Source: Gordionus sp. m RMFG-2023 (taxonomy: Eukaryota; Nematomorpha; Gordioida; Chordodea; Parachordodidae). From it: a stretch of 64,000 bases of DNA. The notes under the pieces are model-generated. The model did not search any database. It was not told the origin of the DNA and was given only the letters and a program-made list of their open reading frames with translations. This document shows positions 45,685 to 57,391 of this stretch, piece after piece. A program made the position numbers and the translations under genes. The stretch spans positions 28,869,366 through 28,933,365 of the forward strand of contig NC_088777.1 of the NCBI RefSeq assembly GCF_954871325.1. Reading direction: 5' to 3'. Each line of letters opens with the position of its first letter. The first letter of the stretch is position 1.

Positions 45685-48604
45685 CAGGGATGCGAACCCG
45701 ACAAAATTTTTGCCCGGGTTCGGTTCGGGATATAAAAAAAAGGTGGGTTCGGTTCGGGTTCGGTTCAGGGAAATATTTTTGAACCCGGGTTTGGTTTGGG
45801 TTCGGTTCGGGTTCAAGAATTTTTGAGTTGATAAAAAAAATTCTATATTTAAATCATAATAAAAAACTAGACATAAATTTAATATAAAAAATAAATTTTT
45901 TATTTTATTTATAGGCAAATATAGTTAAAAATACAAAGCATATAGTCATGTATCAATTTTAAAAATTTTATTTAGACGTATTAGCATAATATCTTCCAAG
46001 AGTTGTTCACTCATCCTCGATCTATGTGGTGAAAGAATGAATTTCAAATGTGAAAAAGATCTTTCAACGCTAACCTATGTTAAATATATTTATATGTGAA
46101 AATATGAAAAATTAACTTGGGTTGCAGGAACAGCAAATAAGATTTTAGATAAAATATATAATTCAGGGTGTTCCAGCTTAGCAGACTCCCAAAAATGCAA
46201 AATATTTTCCTTCTTATCTAATCTTTTATAATCGCTAAATCCAGTAATTATTGTTCCAATACTTTTCTCAGCAATCGTTGGCCCTCTTTTAAGTATTTTC
46301 TCCTGCCTTTCTTTAAGTTGTATCAATTTCTCTAAATCATCTTCTTGTTCAATAACTTCATCGGAACTAATATCATCAGATAAAATCGGCGTTTTTAAGG
46401 TTTTTATTCGTCTCCATAAATTGACAAGATGTTTTTTCGGACAAATCTTATCATCATCACTAAGTAATACCTGTAATATTTTAGGATTTATATTGTTTAT
46501 ATTTAAATATTTTATAAAATAACAATTTTAATATAAACCTAAAATAATTAATTTACTAAGCTTTTAATTAACCTTGAATCTTGGGTCCAGGTATATGGCA
46601 GCTAAGAGAATTTCGTTCTTTATAAACCTTTCTTCTCTGTTCTTAAGACAAGAATATAGTAATTGAGCAAAATGGTTGGATTTTTTTCCAGTTCGATGCA
46701 GCATCTTAACCATGCTGCATAAAAATCTGTCAGTGTTAACTGTTCAGATTGGAATTGTTTGGTTGCGATTTTTAGCGGTTTTAAAATTTCAACAATCGTT
46801 ATTATCTCTTTCCAATCTTCAGTCAATAAATAATCAGATTGCTCTGTAAAAAAATCTTCGATATTGGGTTTTAGTAAAATCAGCCTTTCTACCATATCAT
46901 GGGTTGAATGCCATCTGTGGCAATCTAACACAGGCTTAGGGAGTTTCATATTTTTTAATAACTTTTGGTAAGTGGGATGTCTTAATTTTAAATTTAGGCT
47001 CCTAGCTTTTGCAATGGTTTCCACAATAGGTGATAATTTTATAGCATCTTGAAGTGCCAGCTGAAGTGTGTGAGCTGCACACCGTACACTATAAATCGGA
47101 TAGGATATAATAGTTGATAAAAAAGTATTTTGTATATCATCAATATCATATTTATATACATTTACATCCATATTTTCCTCATCTGCTGATTCACTCCTTA
47201 TATCATAATCAGTTTCAGGTTGCAGGAGCTTTATAGCTCTTAAAAAATTACAACCATTATCAGAAGTAATTGTGTATATTTGTTGAATATTAATTTTAAA
47301 TTTTAGTAAAGTTTTTAATATATTCTCTTTTATATATTCTCCTGTACATCTCTCTTTCAGCTCTACAATTCCAAGAGTCCTCAAATTTATAATAGACTTT
47401 GATATAAATTGAATATTTACACCAAGAATTGACCTATCTAGTCGTTGAACTTCAACTTTTAAACTTATTAATTTTCCTTCTACCTCTCTCGATATTTTGT
47501 CTCTAATTGATTGGGCTGTTTTATTAATAGTTCCGGATAAATTTTCTTTGTTTATAACTAAATTGAGCCCAGATAGGAGTGGATTTATAATTCTTTGAAA
47601 TCCCGAATCTTCAATAATTGATAAAAGGCCGGCCATTTACAGTAATAAGTTCTAGTATAGAACTCATCAAATCATTAGATGATATATTTATACTTATATG
47701 CTTTTTTGGAAAAAAGGTTTCTATATTAATTTTAGGTTTTTTTGCCAATAACAATTCCTGATATTTGGGTTTTTCATTTAAATAATTTAAATATTCATTG
47801 TTGTGATTTCTTTCCAGGTGTCTTTCTAAATTTGACAAGTGATTACCAGACATTTTTACTTTGCAATATGAACATATTGATTTTTTTTCTATTGTATTAA
47901 GGGTAAAATGCTTATCAAATATGACTTTATCTTTAATCTTAAATGATCTATAAAAAGAGAACAATTTTTTTAAATAGCAATGATTTCAGAATTAAAAAAG
48001 AGATATTTATAAATTTAATTTCATTTATAATATGCACTTCATTAATATCTTGTAAAAATTAAACTGAACCAAAAATAAATGATTAGCATATATAAATTTT
48101 AAAATCATTTTAATAAGTTCACAAAAACTGTCCTACATTTAACAATTTTTAAGTTAGATGTTTAGAATTTTTTAAATTAACAATATAATAATTTTTACTT
48201 TGATTTGTTAACCATTTTCTTCTAATTAATAATCTTTAAGAATAATAAGATAAAATTTTAAAAATAAATGGCGTAAATTAATTCAATTGTTTAAAATTTT
48301 TTAACACTCCAATAGGAATCGAGAATAAATTTAAAAATGGCATAAATGAATTAAGTTGTTTAAAATTTATTAAGACTTCATTTAATTGGAAATTTGAAAA
48401 TATAATATTTGTATTTACATATATTAATATATGATTTTAAATAATACACTGAACCCGATTGAACCCGGGTTCAAATAAAATTCTTGGGTTCGGTTCGGGG
48501 TTTTGAAAATTTTATAAATGGGGTTCAGGTTCGGTTCGGGTTCAGAGTTTTTTTCTAAAAACCCGGATTCACTTCTCCGGGTTCGGGTTCGGTTCGAATC
48601 CCTG
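45685..48604 (-). mobile_element. hAT element, 2.9 kb, perfect 8-bp duplication, nearly readable transposase
   Basis: The ends are CAGGGATGCGAACCCGAC (45685) and, on the other strand, CAGGGATTCGAACCGAACCC (48604). The duplication GTTTATAG lies at 45677-45684 and 48605-48612. Subterminal arrays of GGGTTCGGTTCGG repeats fill both ends, in opposite orientation, as expected of transposase-binding sites. It encodes one BED-finger transposase on the minus strand. It is the best preserved autonomous-type hAT in the window. Confidence 0.95.
45975..47964 (-). pseudogene. hAT transposase with BED zinc finger, two frameshifts
   Basis: The N-terminal ORF (47964-47611) has a BED finger, CSYCKVKMSGNHLSNLERHL then ERNH, and ends at ELITVNGRPF. 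A frameshift near 47625 passes to the 338-codon ORF 47636-46620 with LSIIEDSGFQRII, VNIQFISKSIINLRTLGI, IYTITSDNGCNFLRAIKLL (catalytic Asp), YSVRCAAHTLQLALQDAI (CxxH) and CHRWHSTHDMVERL. A second frame change near 46670 leads to REERFIKNEILLAAIYLDPRF, the C-terminal hallmark. Then come an intron-like gap (about 46569-46470), a Glu-rich linker, ILFAVPATQ, a 42-nt intron-like gap (GTTAAT...ACATAG) and VSVERSFSHLKFILS with LLEDIMLIRLN. Few lesions suggest a recently active copy. Confidence 0.88.
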
Positions 48605-48801
48605 GTTTATAGTATCTATTTGAAGTGAAAAAAAATCTGATTAATATAATATACAACTGTTCATAAACAAAAATAAATAAATATAAGTCTGCATCTACAT
48701 TCCTGAATTGATTTATGCATCTGTGAGTGATGGATCACAATATTTAAAAAAAATATATTATTGCTTTCCCCCTTGCCCAAATTTTCTGGGGAAAAAACTA
48801 T

Positions 48802-49055
48802 TCATGTAGACATGATCCTAACATTATTATTACTATTGGTACTAGTCGGCCTATCGATATCTCCGCTCTGTTTATTATCCATTAAAGCCACCTCTTTCAA
48901 TCGTTCGTTTTTTTCCATCATATTATTTCTTGCGTCGAGTTCATTATTGGTCATCGAACTTCCGTATAATAATGCGTTTGTGGCATAGGGTTAAATGGCT
49001 CGTTATAAGAGTTATAGGTACATCGTGGCGAATAAATATTGGGAAAATGTATGGG
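48802..49055 (-). pseudogene. Coding-like tail downstream of the alternative NAB exon
   Basis: After the stop of the 49433-49056 ORF the same frame stays coding-like (PIHFPNIYSPRCTYNSYNEP) to a TGA at 48953-48951. The adjoining frame then gives MTNNELDARNNMMEKNERLK, EVALMDNKQSGDID and ends at 48802. Composition matches the upstream exon (Asn/Ser/Pro rich) and not the AT-rich background. It may be further coding sequence joined by splicing not resolved here, or a decayed end of the gene. Confidence 0.4.
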
Positions 49056-49433
49056 CTAAGTATCGATCGTGACCTCGTTCCTTTGTTCATGCTGCGCAAT
49101 TTGGTGTAAGCTTCTATCCTCATTTTCGTTGTTCACTAAATTTAACGAATTGACGGGGTAATGGTTTGAAGGATTTTCTGAAATCATGAGTGAACCCCCA
49201 TTTTCATTATTAGCTTGGTTTATCAATAAAGAGTTGGAAGGATAAATACTAGAAAGATTTTGTCGATGAGATATAGACGAGTGTCTACTCTCCTTAATAA
49301 CATTTAAATTAAACGATTTCGAGGGATGGTAAGGAGTGACTAGGCCAGGGGGAGGCGAATTTCTGTCGATATAAGATGGCAACATATTGCAGTGGTTTTG
49401 AGTATTATTGGAATTGGAGGTAAGATTATGTTG
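49056..49433 (-). CDS. Alternative 3' exon of the NAB gene, Asn/Ser-rich (candidate)
   Basis: The open frame continues upstream to an ATG at 49490. The best splice reading starts after TTATCAG at 49433, in phase 0. That phase fits either the donor at 52642 (CAA|GTTAGT) or an internal donor in the preceding exon at 50212 (AAA|GTTAGG). It encodes 125 residues of low-complexity, polar sequence such as QHNLTSNSNNTQNHCNMLPS and PPPGLVTPYHPSKSFNLN, similar in style to the Asn-rich exon at 52902-53027. No domain is recognised. It could instead be a separate gene beginning at the ATG; shared phase, strand and composition favour the NAB gene. Confidence 0.55.
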   Translation of the reverse strand, partial: QHNLTSNSNNTQNHCNMLPSYIDRNSPPPGLVTPYHPSKSFNLNVIKESRHSSISHRQNLSSIYPSNSLLINQANNENGGSLMISENPSNHYPVNSLNLVNNENEDRSLHQIAQHEQRNEVTIDT

Positions 49434-49499
49434 CTGATAACTGTAAAGATAAGAGTTGAGTTTTTCTAAGCTGGGTATACGAGGAGGCATAGTTTCTAA

Positions 49500-50150
49500 T
49501 TGGTAATCTGATTTTTTTTAAATAAAGTAGATAAACATATAGTAAATTTCGGGTACATTTAAAACTTTCTTAATTTCTTTTGCCATTTTTAAAATGCAAT
49601 TCTCTAAGACAATTTTAATAAAAAAAATTAAAATAAAGCTTACAAGAATATTCTTAAAAATTTTTTTTTATTTGTCCCATAACTTTTAACAGTTTATTGC
49701 ATGTATGGGAATATTTCTAACTATAATTGTTTTTTCTCGAGCATATACTTCAATGAACAGTTCAGTTCAATACGGTATCAATGAAACAGATTTAGGTCAG
49801 TCACCTAACAAATTGTCTAAATCAATATTTCAAATGATCAAATATCAGATTATATAATATTACCTTGATTATATGGGATACGATGTGATATGGATGAATA
49901 CTTATTAAAATGGCTGATTGATTTTGCTGCAAGAGGCATGGTTGAAAAACTATAACAAAAATCAATCAATAACATTTCAATAAATAAAACTTAACTACAT
50001 TACACCAAATTAATCCAATCTTAATGAAGAAAAAAACTACCCTTTTTATAATATTTATTTTTAAAATCAAATATCAGAATAATGTTCATATTTATATTGC
50101 ATATCCAACAAACAAATATATATTATTATTCAGTTAATTTATAAATTTTC
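49500..50150. other. AT-rich interval between alternative NAB 3' exons
   Basis: No coding signal is seen. It would be intron for the long form and 3' untranslated sequence for the short form of the NAB transcript. Confidence 0.4.
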
Positions 50151-50155
50151 TATCA

Positions 50156-53100
50156 TCATCGTGATGAATCTGTGGGAGGAACATTAGGAGTACTTTCGCT
50201 GTTTTCCCTAACTTTATTATTCAAAGCGTCGTTGGGTGGTAGCGATAATGGGTTCTGAGATGTTTGTGGGTATAGTTGCTATTAAAATAGATGTAAGGAA
50301 TGATTTATAACTCAAAAAGATTCTTAGAGTAGCTTAATATTAAAACATGTTAATTTTGTGAGATATATAGTTAAGGCAATGAGATCACAGAGAGGTGTTA
50401 TCATAATAGTGCTGCGATTCAAATAAAACAAAAAAGTATTCATCGAATTATTATATTTAAAATTTCCGAATATTAAAATCAGATTTGAATCAGAGACCTT
50501 TATGGTGTTAAGGCTATCACATGTATGGATACCTTTAATTAATGAGAGTCAATCTAATAGTATTTATATCAAGGGATGTGAATCCAGACCTGCAACCTCC
50601 TGAGTCCTCGTATTTTTGTTAGCCCAACCCCTGACTGTTCTTAAAAGTGGAGATTTTAGATGTCAAAAAATATTAAAAAAAATTTAAATAATATTTATTT
50701 TTTTTAAAATTCATGAAAAATAAATTCAATTTTTTTTTTCGTGGAATCATTTTTCAAGCATTTTTTGGTCTTTATACTTCCATTTTATAGGTAATAATTG
50801 ATTATAAATGCTATTTTAGGCTAATAATATAATATGAATTGTAAATTTTTAATGTAGGTAATAATCAGACCTGTTAATCGATCCTTTTAAAAGGACGGAA
50901 TCCTGATCACGATCATTTCCAAAAAAAAAGGATTGAAATACAGGATCCACCTTTTTGAAAAATATATTTTGTAAATTTCTGAAGAAAATTTATGCTTGAT
51001 GTAAAATTTACTAATATGAAAATTAATTAAATATATTCTAATAGAATATTATAACAATATTTATTTATACTAATAATTACTTACCCATTAAATAATAAAA
51101 AAAATTCTAAATTATTGTCAATCAAACATCCATGTCTTTCAATAACAAATTTAGCTTTACTAAACAAGCGCTTTTTTAAAATTTATATCAAGTATTATTA
51201 ATTGAATCATCATGTGAATTTTAAAAAAAATTATTAGGAAAAGCGCATTTGAGAAAAGTTTATCCAAATGAAAGTATCAGTTTTATCAATACAACCACAT
51301 TTGAATAAGCATCTGCATGTGATTAATCATACAGGTTTTCCAAATGGGTAATAAACCTTTTTTTTTACCAACAGATTTTTTGGCAGATTCATATAAGGTT
51401 AATTAAACTTAAATTGAAAAAATCTCTATTTTAAGAAATGATAATTAACATTATTATACGGTACAGAGATGAAGAAAAGGTAAAGGTTCTCATTTATATC
51501 TGTCACTTCTATAACTGTATGTGTAATTTCTTATAGATCTACAATAGACATTAGTAAATATCTAAAAATACTTTATTTTTAATTCAATAAATAAAATGTA
51601 AGTTGTAAATAAAATGTAAGTTGTAAATAAAATGTAAATTGTAAATAAAATGTAAGTTGTAAATAAAATTCGCAAATGTTATCTTGATAAAATTTATGAG
51701 AAAAATAAAAAATATGGCGGAGGATGCTAAAGTTTGATGGAGATAGATTTTTTTTGAAAAAATATTTTATTTTACATATTTATATACTCATTAAGAAAAA
51801 TAAAATTTTTCAAAAGGATCGAATATTTAACAAAATGATCTCAATCACCATCCTCAATTTAAGAGATATCAATAAATCCGGGTAAATTGTCAAAATTAGG
51901 ATCGAATTTATGATCGTCAATCCTTTGATCTTGATCCCTTAACCTGGAATATAATATTTTATTATAAATGAATTAAGGCTAAGATTTTTTGGGGAGGAAA
52001 TTAAAAATGGGGAGTATTTTACTTATAAATTTTTTTAAATGTTTTTATAAAATATGGAGCAGTAACAAAATTGGATTAAGATTGAGTTATAATATAAATT
52101 ATAATTGTCAAGTATTTATTTGAAAATTATTCAGTATTTTTTACAGTACATCATTTTAAATGTAGTATAAAAAATAAATAAATGAAAAGAAAAAAAATTG
52201 TGTTATTTTGAGCCAATATTTCTTTATGTTCTCCAAACCCTGAAACGAGAATTTTTTTTAAATTTTATTCCTTTAACCAGGACCCCTTTTTGTCGAAGTG
52301 TTCACATCCCTGATATATACATTATTAGGTCTAATTTTAGGCAAAATTATTATATAATAATTATTAGTGACCTGCAGGCCCGACCCGTATTTTAATTTTT
52401 TTAAATTTACCCAGGCCTGGCTGGGCCTGAAATTTTTTTTAAAAAAAAATATCTGGGCCGGGCGGTATATTTTAAAACCAAATATTTGAAATAGCCATTA
52501 TTAGCTGTAAAAATCAAAAATAAATAAAATATATCTTTAAAAAATCCGGGCCGGGCGGTACAAATGGTACCTCTGCAGGTCACTGATAATTATTAATTCA
52601 AATTATAAAATTAAAAAAAAATTAATTAATTTTTTAACTAACTTGTACAAAATCGTTAGGATTAAATTCGGATTTAATGGCAGATGAGTCAAAACCTAAA
52701 TGAGAAGTGTTAGGTAATGCATTGGAATCGTTGTTAACGTCTCCTCTTTAAAATTTGACATTTAAAAGATGAAAAAAAAATTATCGAAATCTTTAAAAAT
52801 GTGGTAGAAATTGAAAAAAAATTTTAACGAAATTTAGTAATTCGTATAAAACATTTTTAATTCATTTGTAGAACTATACATTTAAAATTATTTTGCGTTA
52901 CCCATATGAATCGATTTGGCTCATGTTATTCGCAGAAATGAAGGAACTCGAATTCACTGTTGTATCACATGTTTTATTATTATTGTGATTATTGCCATTA
53001 TTTGAGCTAGCATACCCAACCCGAGCTCTCCTTTTGTTAAATAAAAAAGGTGTATGTTGGTATTATACTAGAGATAGGAATGCACATAATGAGAAAATAA

Positions 53101-53694
53101 TGCTTTTTTCTTCATTTTTAAAGATTTAAATGTTTAAACAAGTATGAATCAATAATACAAACTTGCTAGTCTTAGAGTACTGGTAACCGCTTTCCCTAAC
53201 CACTTGCCTGGCCAGGGGAAAAAGTTCATCGCGACGAGTCAAAAGTTCGGGTCTTTTAATGCAGATCTCCATGGCGGCTTCGTTTACGTATAACTAAAAT
53301 ATAAAAATAAATAGATTTCACCGGGTTAAAATAATGAAGTGGGTATTGGTATCATACCCCTTAATTCTATGTTCGAATTTAGGTATATGAAACATAATGA
53401 CATTTCAGAATTAGGGTTAGGTTAATTTTAGAAAATGGTGACCATTATATTCTTAAATTTGAAAAATGATGAAACTTCAGAACAATTCAACTTTTGAACT
53501 ACTCAGTTTATATTAATATTTATAAAATAGATATTTATAAAATAGATTTTTCATTTAAATTTTAAAAAAATACATAAAAATTTATGGCGAAATTCTCCAA
53601 AATCTAAAGAGTAGGTTATTCTAAACAAGTTGGAATAAAACCAGTAAAATTAAATTTGAGATTCAAGTCAGAATTCCGAATAAGTTATTACTTT

Positions 53695-53734
<40 letters not shown>

Positions 53735-54476
53735 TACTAATTCAATTTTATCAAAAAAAATAGTATATCTAAACTTCATGAAGAGACATGGGTTTTTCTT
53801 TACGCTTAGAATCAAATCTGCCATATATAGCACCAAACATGCGCACTTTATTCTCCCAATCATTGTTTCGATCTGTTGAGTTTATTAGGTCCTAAAATGT
53901 GAGAGTTAACAATTTTAATATTTAAAAATATATGGACATAAAATCAAGAAATATATTTAAATATTTTATATAATATTACAAAGATGTTATAAAATGATAA
54001 AATAATATTAAATTATTAAAATATATGATTAAATTATAATATGTTCTTTTAGTATTAAAATTTTTGTAGGAAATAGAATGAAAGGCAAAAATTATTGGCT
54101 TAAATGATCTTAGGCTTAACCAATATTGTGTTTCATATAATTGAATACCCCATGATAAAATTATTGCTAATTAAAAATAAATCATTATATTTTTATAATT
54201 CAATTTATTTTTGACATTTCCCCTTCCCATTACATCTATCTCCTTGTTAATGGGTTTTTTGGTGTTAAGGTTCTTTGGAGTGTAAGGAGGTAAAGTTGCG
54301 ATGAGTGATATGACGTTGGCTTTTATTTTTTCCTTCTCCTCTCCCAATAAAACAGCTTTGACCATGCTAGTATTAGACAAAAGGTTACTAGATATTTTTT
54401 GCGGAGCATTGTCTGATGAGGTGGGATCTTCTGAGGCAGGTGGGGTAGTGTGGGCTGTTGTAAATAAATCTATACC
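50156..54476 (-). CDS. NAB (NGFI-A/EGR-binding) transcriptional corepressor, six exons visible
   Basis: NAB proteins are nuclear corepressors that bind EGR zinc-finger factors through NCD1 and repress through NCD2. Exons on the minus strand: 54476-54216, 53891-53775, 53293-53163, 53027-52902, 52745-52643 and 50278-50156. All have AG/GT borders and consistent phases (0, 0, 2, 2, 0). NCD2 is unmistakable: [20 protein letters not shown], then [20 protein letters not shown] and [20 protein letters not shown]. An Asn-rich linker, [10 protein letters not shown], and an AIKSEF site resembling a SUMO motif follow. The last exon ends PTDSSR and a TGA. NCD1-coding exons are not recognised upstream. The 2.36-kb last intron holds a hAT relic and a MITE. 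Confidence 0.88.
50866..51946 (-). mobile_element. hAT relic in the NAB last intron
   Basis: The ends CAGACCTGTTAATCGATCCT (50866) and, on the other strand, CAGGTTAAGGGATCAAGATC (51946) carry GGATCC-type subterminal repeats. Between them, 51165-51073 on the minus strand reads [20 protein letters not shown] followed by LEFF, the C-terminal dimerisation region of hAT transposases. No other coding parts survive. Flanking octamers match poorly, so the insertion is old or the ends are slightly misplaced. Confidence 0.65.
51591..51670. repeat. 17-bp tandem repeat, about five copies
   Basis: AAATAAAATGTAAGTTG is repeated with one variant unit (TAAATTG), inside the hAT relic of the NAB intron. Confidence 0.9.
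52365..52585. mobile_element. 221-bp hAT MITE in the NAB last intron
   Basis: The ends TAGTGACCTGCAGGCCCGAC and, on the other strand, CAGTGACCTGCAGAGGTACC are flanked by the perfect duplication ATAATTAT (52357-52364, 52586-52593). It has GC-rich subterminal GGGCCGGGCGG blocks. It lies 58 bp from the end of NAB exon 52745-52643. A related copy is at 54697-54997, just upstream of another NAB exon. Confidence 0.92.
53697..53731. repeat. (TA)n microsatellite in a NAB intron
   Basis: This is an uninterrupted TA run of about 34 bases in the intron between exons 53891-53775 and 53293-53163. Confidence 0.95.
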
Positions 54477-54696
54477 CTAAATAAATATAAAAAATAGAAG
54501 CATTGTCTACAAGCACCAGAGTTGTTTAAAATAATATTGTATCTGTATCATCTAGATATATTTTTTAGCTATATAGATATATATTTGTAGATATATTATG
54601 ATACAATTTTATCTTGCGTTTTTTATTACTAAAATATTTAAAAGGTATCCTAAATGTATCTGCATTTCGATATATTTTTTGATCATGCATCTGTGT

Positions 54697-54997
54697 TAGA
54701 GATCTGTAAAGCCCAGTTAGGCTTGTGGGCCGAGGCTGGACCGAAAATTTTAAATCGTGATTATTGTATAAATTCTATATATACAATCAAATATATTTAT
54801 TATATATATAAATTGTTGTATATATGGATTTCTCATATTTCCTATATCATTTTAAAACAATTTTATCTAAAAAATTTTATACACTCAGGCAGGGCCGAAA
54901 ATTTTATTTAAAAATTAGGTCGAATGAAGAAATTTCGTGCCGGGCCTAAATTTTTTATAAATCCGGGGCTTGCAATTGGTACCTCTGCAGGTCTCCG
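54697..54997. repeat. hAT MITE relative of 52365-52585, no clear duplication
   Basis: It opens TAGAGATCTGTAAAGCCCAG and closes with GGTACCTCTGCAGGTCTC, the latter nearly identical to the right end of the MITE at 52365. GC-rich subterminal motifs (GGCCGAGGCTGG, GCCGGGCC) are present. Flanking octamers do not match. Confidence 0.7.
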
Positions 54998-55452
54998 ATA
55001 TATATAAAATCGGTCTGGCACTGTGCCTGGCATATTTCCATAAAAACCTCAATGGGTCATCCAAGACCTAAAAATTTTAAAATTTCAAAGCGAATTTCTT
55101 TGTATTGAGCTGTTTAACTGATATACTAAACCTATGAATAAAATAATAAATCCACAAAAAATTAAACAAGTTATTTATGATACGAAATATGAATCGAGTT
55201 GTGCCGATATTAAATTTTAGATAGGATTAGTGCCGATATTTGGCGTTTTAAAAAAATATCAGATCAGGCCAATATTTTATGACCTATATGATATTTTTAC
55301 TGATTTGTGTTATTTCATGATTTTTTTTATATTAAAAATAACATATAAACTATTTATAAAATAATTTTGATATAAATTTATTAAAATAAAATTTTAAAAC
55401 CATACAAAAAAATAGATATTAAACAAAAAAAATTTCTATAAAAGTTTGACCT

Positions 55453-55551
55453 GCATGTTTCTAAGCAAATGTTCCGGCGCAAATATAAATATTCTTTTGA
55501 TTGCGATCCTAAAGAATTCATATATCTGCGCCAGAATATTGGCTTAGAAAT
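55453..55551. repeat. Small foldback, about 100 bp
   Basis: TTTCTAAGCAAATGTTCCGG plus CGCAAATAT pairs with ATATCTGCGCCAGAATATTG plus GCTTAGAAAT as an imperfect inverted repeat around a loop of about 40 bases. It may be a tiny MITE or a structured RNA; no duplication was found. Confidence 0.65.
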
Positions 55552-55611
55552 CTGCAGCTATTTTTTTTAAATATGGACTTGAAATTTTATTTTAATATGG
55601 TTTTTCTTATT

Positions 55612-55790
55612 ATATATGTTAGCGTCAATGTTTTTTTTCCGACAATGTATTATTTTTTCAACTTTAAATCATTTTTTGAGCGCTTTTTTAAAAATCTGAT
55701 TTTACAGGAAATATATGCCGTCATGTGTGGAATACCCACCCTATGAATTTAAGACAATTTTTCTATGAATATTTGAACTTAATTTAATTC
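55612..55790 (+). repeat. Dispersed repeat, copy 2
   Basis: It is a direct counterpart of 43074-43255, sharing its order of motifs, including ACTTTAAATCATTTTTTGAG. It lies between the small foldback and the element at 55843. Confidence 0.8.
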
Positions 55791-55842
55791 ATAATAGATT
55801 TCCATAAATTTTTCATAAAATTAAAATGCTACTTTATACTAG

Positions 55843-56773
55843 AAGGTTTGATTAAACAACAAATGCATAGATGTACTGTAAATGTTTAGGTAAAAAGGTT
55901 CATATATACTCTATTAATTGATATGAGATTCATTTTCTTATGATATAAATAAGTTATAAAAATTGAATAACTTCAATAATAAAGTAAAAATCTATAAAAT
56001 TATATTTATAAAAAATAAAATTAAAATATATAATTCAATAATATTCAACTCGCAAGTTGGCGTTTATAGCTTTTAAATACTTATTTTAATGTATAAAAGT
56101 ATTATTATAAATTTTTTATCCTATTAAAGCTAAACGAAAAATAAAGTAATATCTACATATAAAAGTAAAAGGTTATTCGCCGGTAAGTATCAAGTGAACC
56201 TTTAATTACGATTTTTTATTATTATTTGATCCTGAAATATCTAAAAGTACTATAATAAATTCTTTATACAGATTTATAAGATATGTCATTCGTTAGAATC
56301 ATAAATAGTTCGGAAACAATAAAAAACATTTATTCATCTTACCTTTTTTTACAGGTAATGATATACACTGAATGTTATTCATTTACTTATCTGCTTTATT
56401 AAAGTTTTATTTTATATTTGACTGTATATGTTAATTTATTTAATCGTTTATTTTGAATGATAGAAAATTTATAATAATAATTTTATATATTTAAGTAATG
56501 TTTTTAAAAGCAATAAACGCAAACTTGTGAATTAAATATTTTAATTTATTTTTTTTAATATAAATATAAGATTTTAAACATATATTAATGGATTAAATGA
56601 AATATAATTATTAATTTATATTTTATTTTTGAATAAATGTAGTAGCTTAATTTTTATAATATGTTTATATCTTAAGAAAATGAAACTCATATCAATTAAT
56701 AGAGTATTTAAAAACATATTTACCTTAACATTTGCAGTTTATCTTGTCATTTGGAGTTTAGCCAAACCCTGTC
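55843..56773. mobile_element. Non-autonomous element with about 140-bp inverted arms
   Basis: The left arm (AAGGTTTGATTAAACAAC, then AAATGTTTAGGTAAAAAGGT and CTCTATTAATTGATATGAGA) is the inverse of the right arm (56640-56773). The central part is AT-rich and non-coding. A single further arm lies at 62044-62185. The superfamily is unknown; ends resembling CAGGGTTTGGC on the right could suit a Tc1/mariner relative, but no TA duplication is clear. Confidence 0.75.
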
Positions 56774-57154
56774 TTCAATAAAAAAGAAAGAATCTATCAA
56801 ACTATAGAAGAAATGACACTAATAAAGATTATTTACAGCAGACTTAAATTTAAAGATTATATATAAAAAATATTTGAATAAGTGTAGAACAAAAAAACTA
56901 AATCAATTTTAATGCTCCATACCTAATCAGATATGTTGGATTATAGGGTTAATCATCCCAAAAAATTAAAATTCTTCAAGGGAATAACGAAATATCTATC
57001 GAATGAAAAAGAGGCCGTCATGAAATCCCTTGCCCTAAATGTTTTGGCACTCCATAATTTAAATATTTCATCTTTTTTATAAACGAATAATTAAACACAC
57101 TTATAGCCTAACAGCGCACTGCAATATCAGCAAAGGGGTTTATTGTGCAATATG
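56774..57154. other. AT-rich interval
   Basis: I see nothing recognisable here. Confidence 0.4.
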
Positions 57155-57162
57155 GCCAGAAG

Positions 57163-57383
57163 TAGTGTTGTTAAACGACTCGATTTGAGCCTATTTTTAA
57201 TAACGGCTAACTCGATATTTTATCCAGAAAAATATTACTCAAGCCTTAAGATTTTGCTCACAGATGGCACAAAGGTTTAGACATCTATTAGCGCAATCTG
57301 GAGCCTTAGGCAATATTTCTTTAACTAATATTGAGTTACCCGTTTTTAAAAATCGGCTCAAAATGAGCCGTTTAACAACACTA
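57163..57383. mobile_element. 221-bp MITE with perfect 8-bp duplication
   Basis: The ends TAGTGTTGTTAAACGACTCG and, on the other strand, TAGTGTTGTTAAACGGCTCA are flanked by GCCAGAAG on both sides (57155-57162, 57384-57391). Further GGCTCAAAATGAGCC symmetry lies near the right end. It is non-coding, of hAT type by its duplication. An old relative is at 44929-45085. Confidence 0.94.
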
Positions 57384-57391
57384 GCCAGAAG

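Noticed and set aside
46090-46326. Separate small gene of 78 codons
   Set aside because: It is the linker and PATQ segment of the hAT transposase, cut off by the 42-nt intron-like gap.
52198-52395. Plus-strand ORF of 65 codons
   Set aside because: It overlaps a MITE end and lies antisense within the NAB intron.
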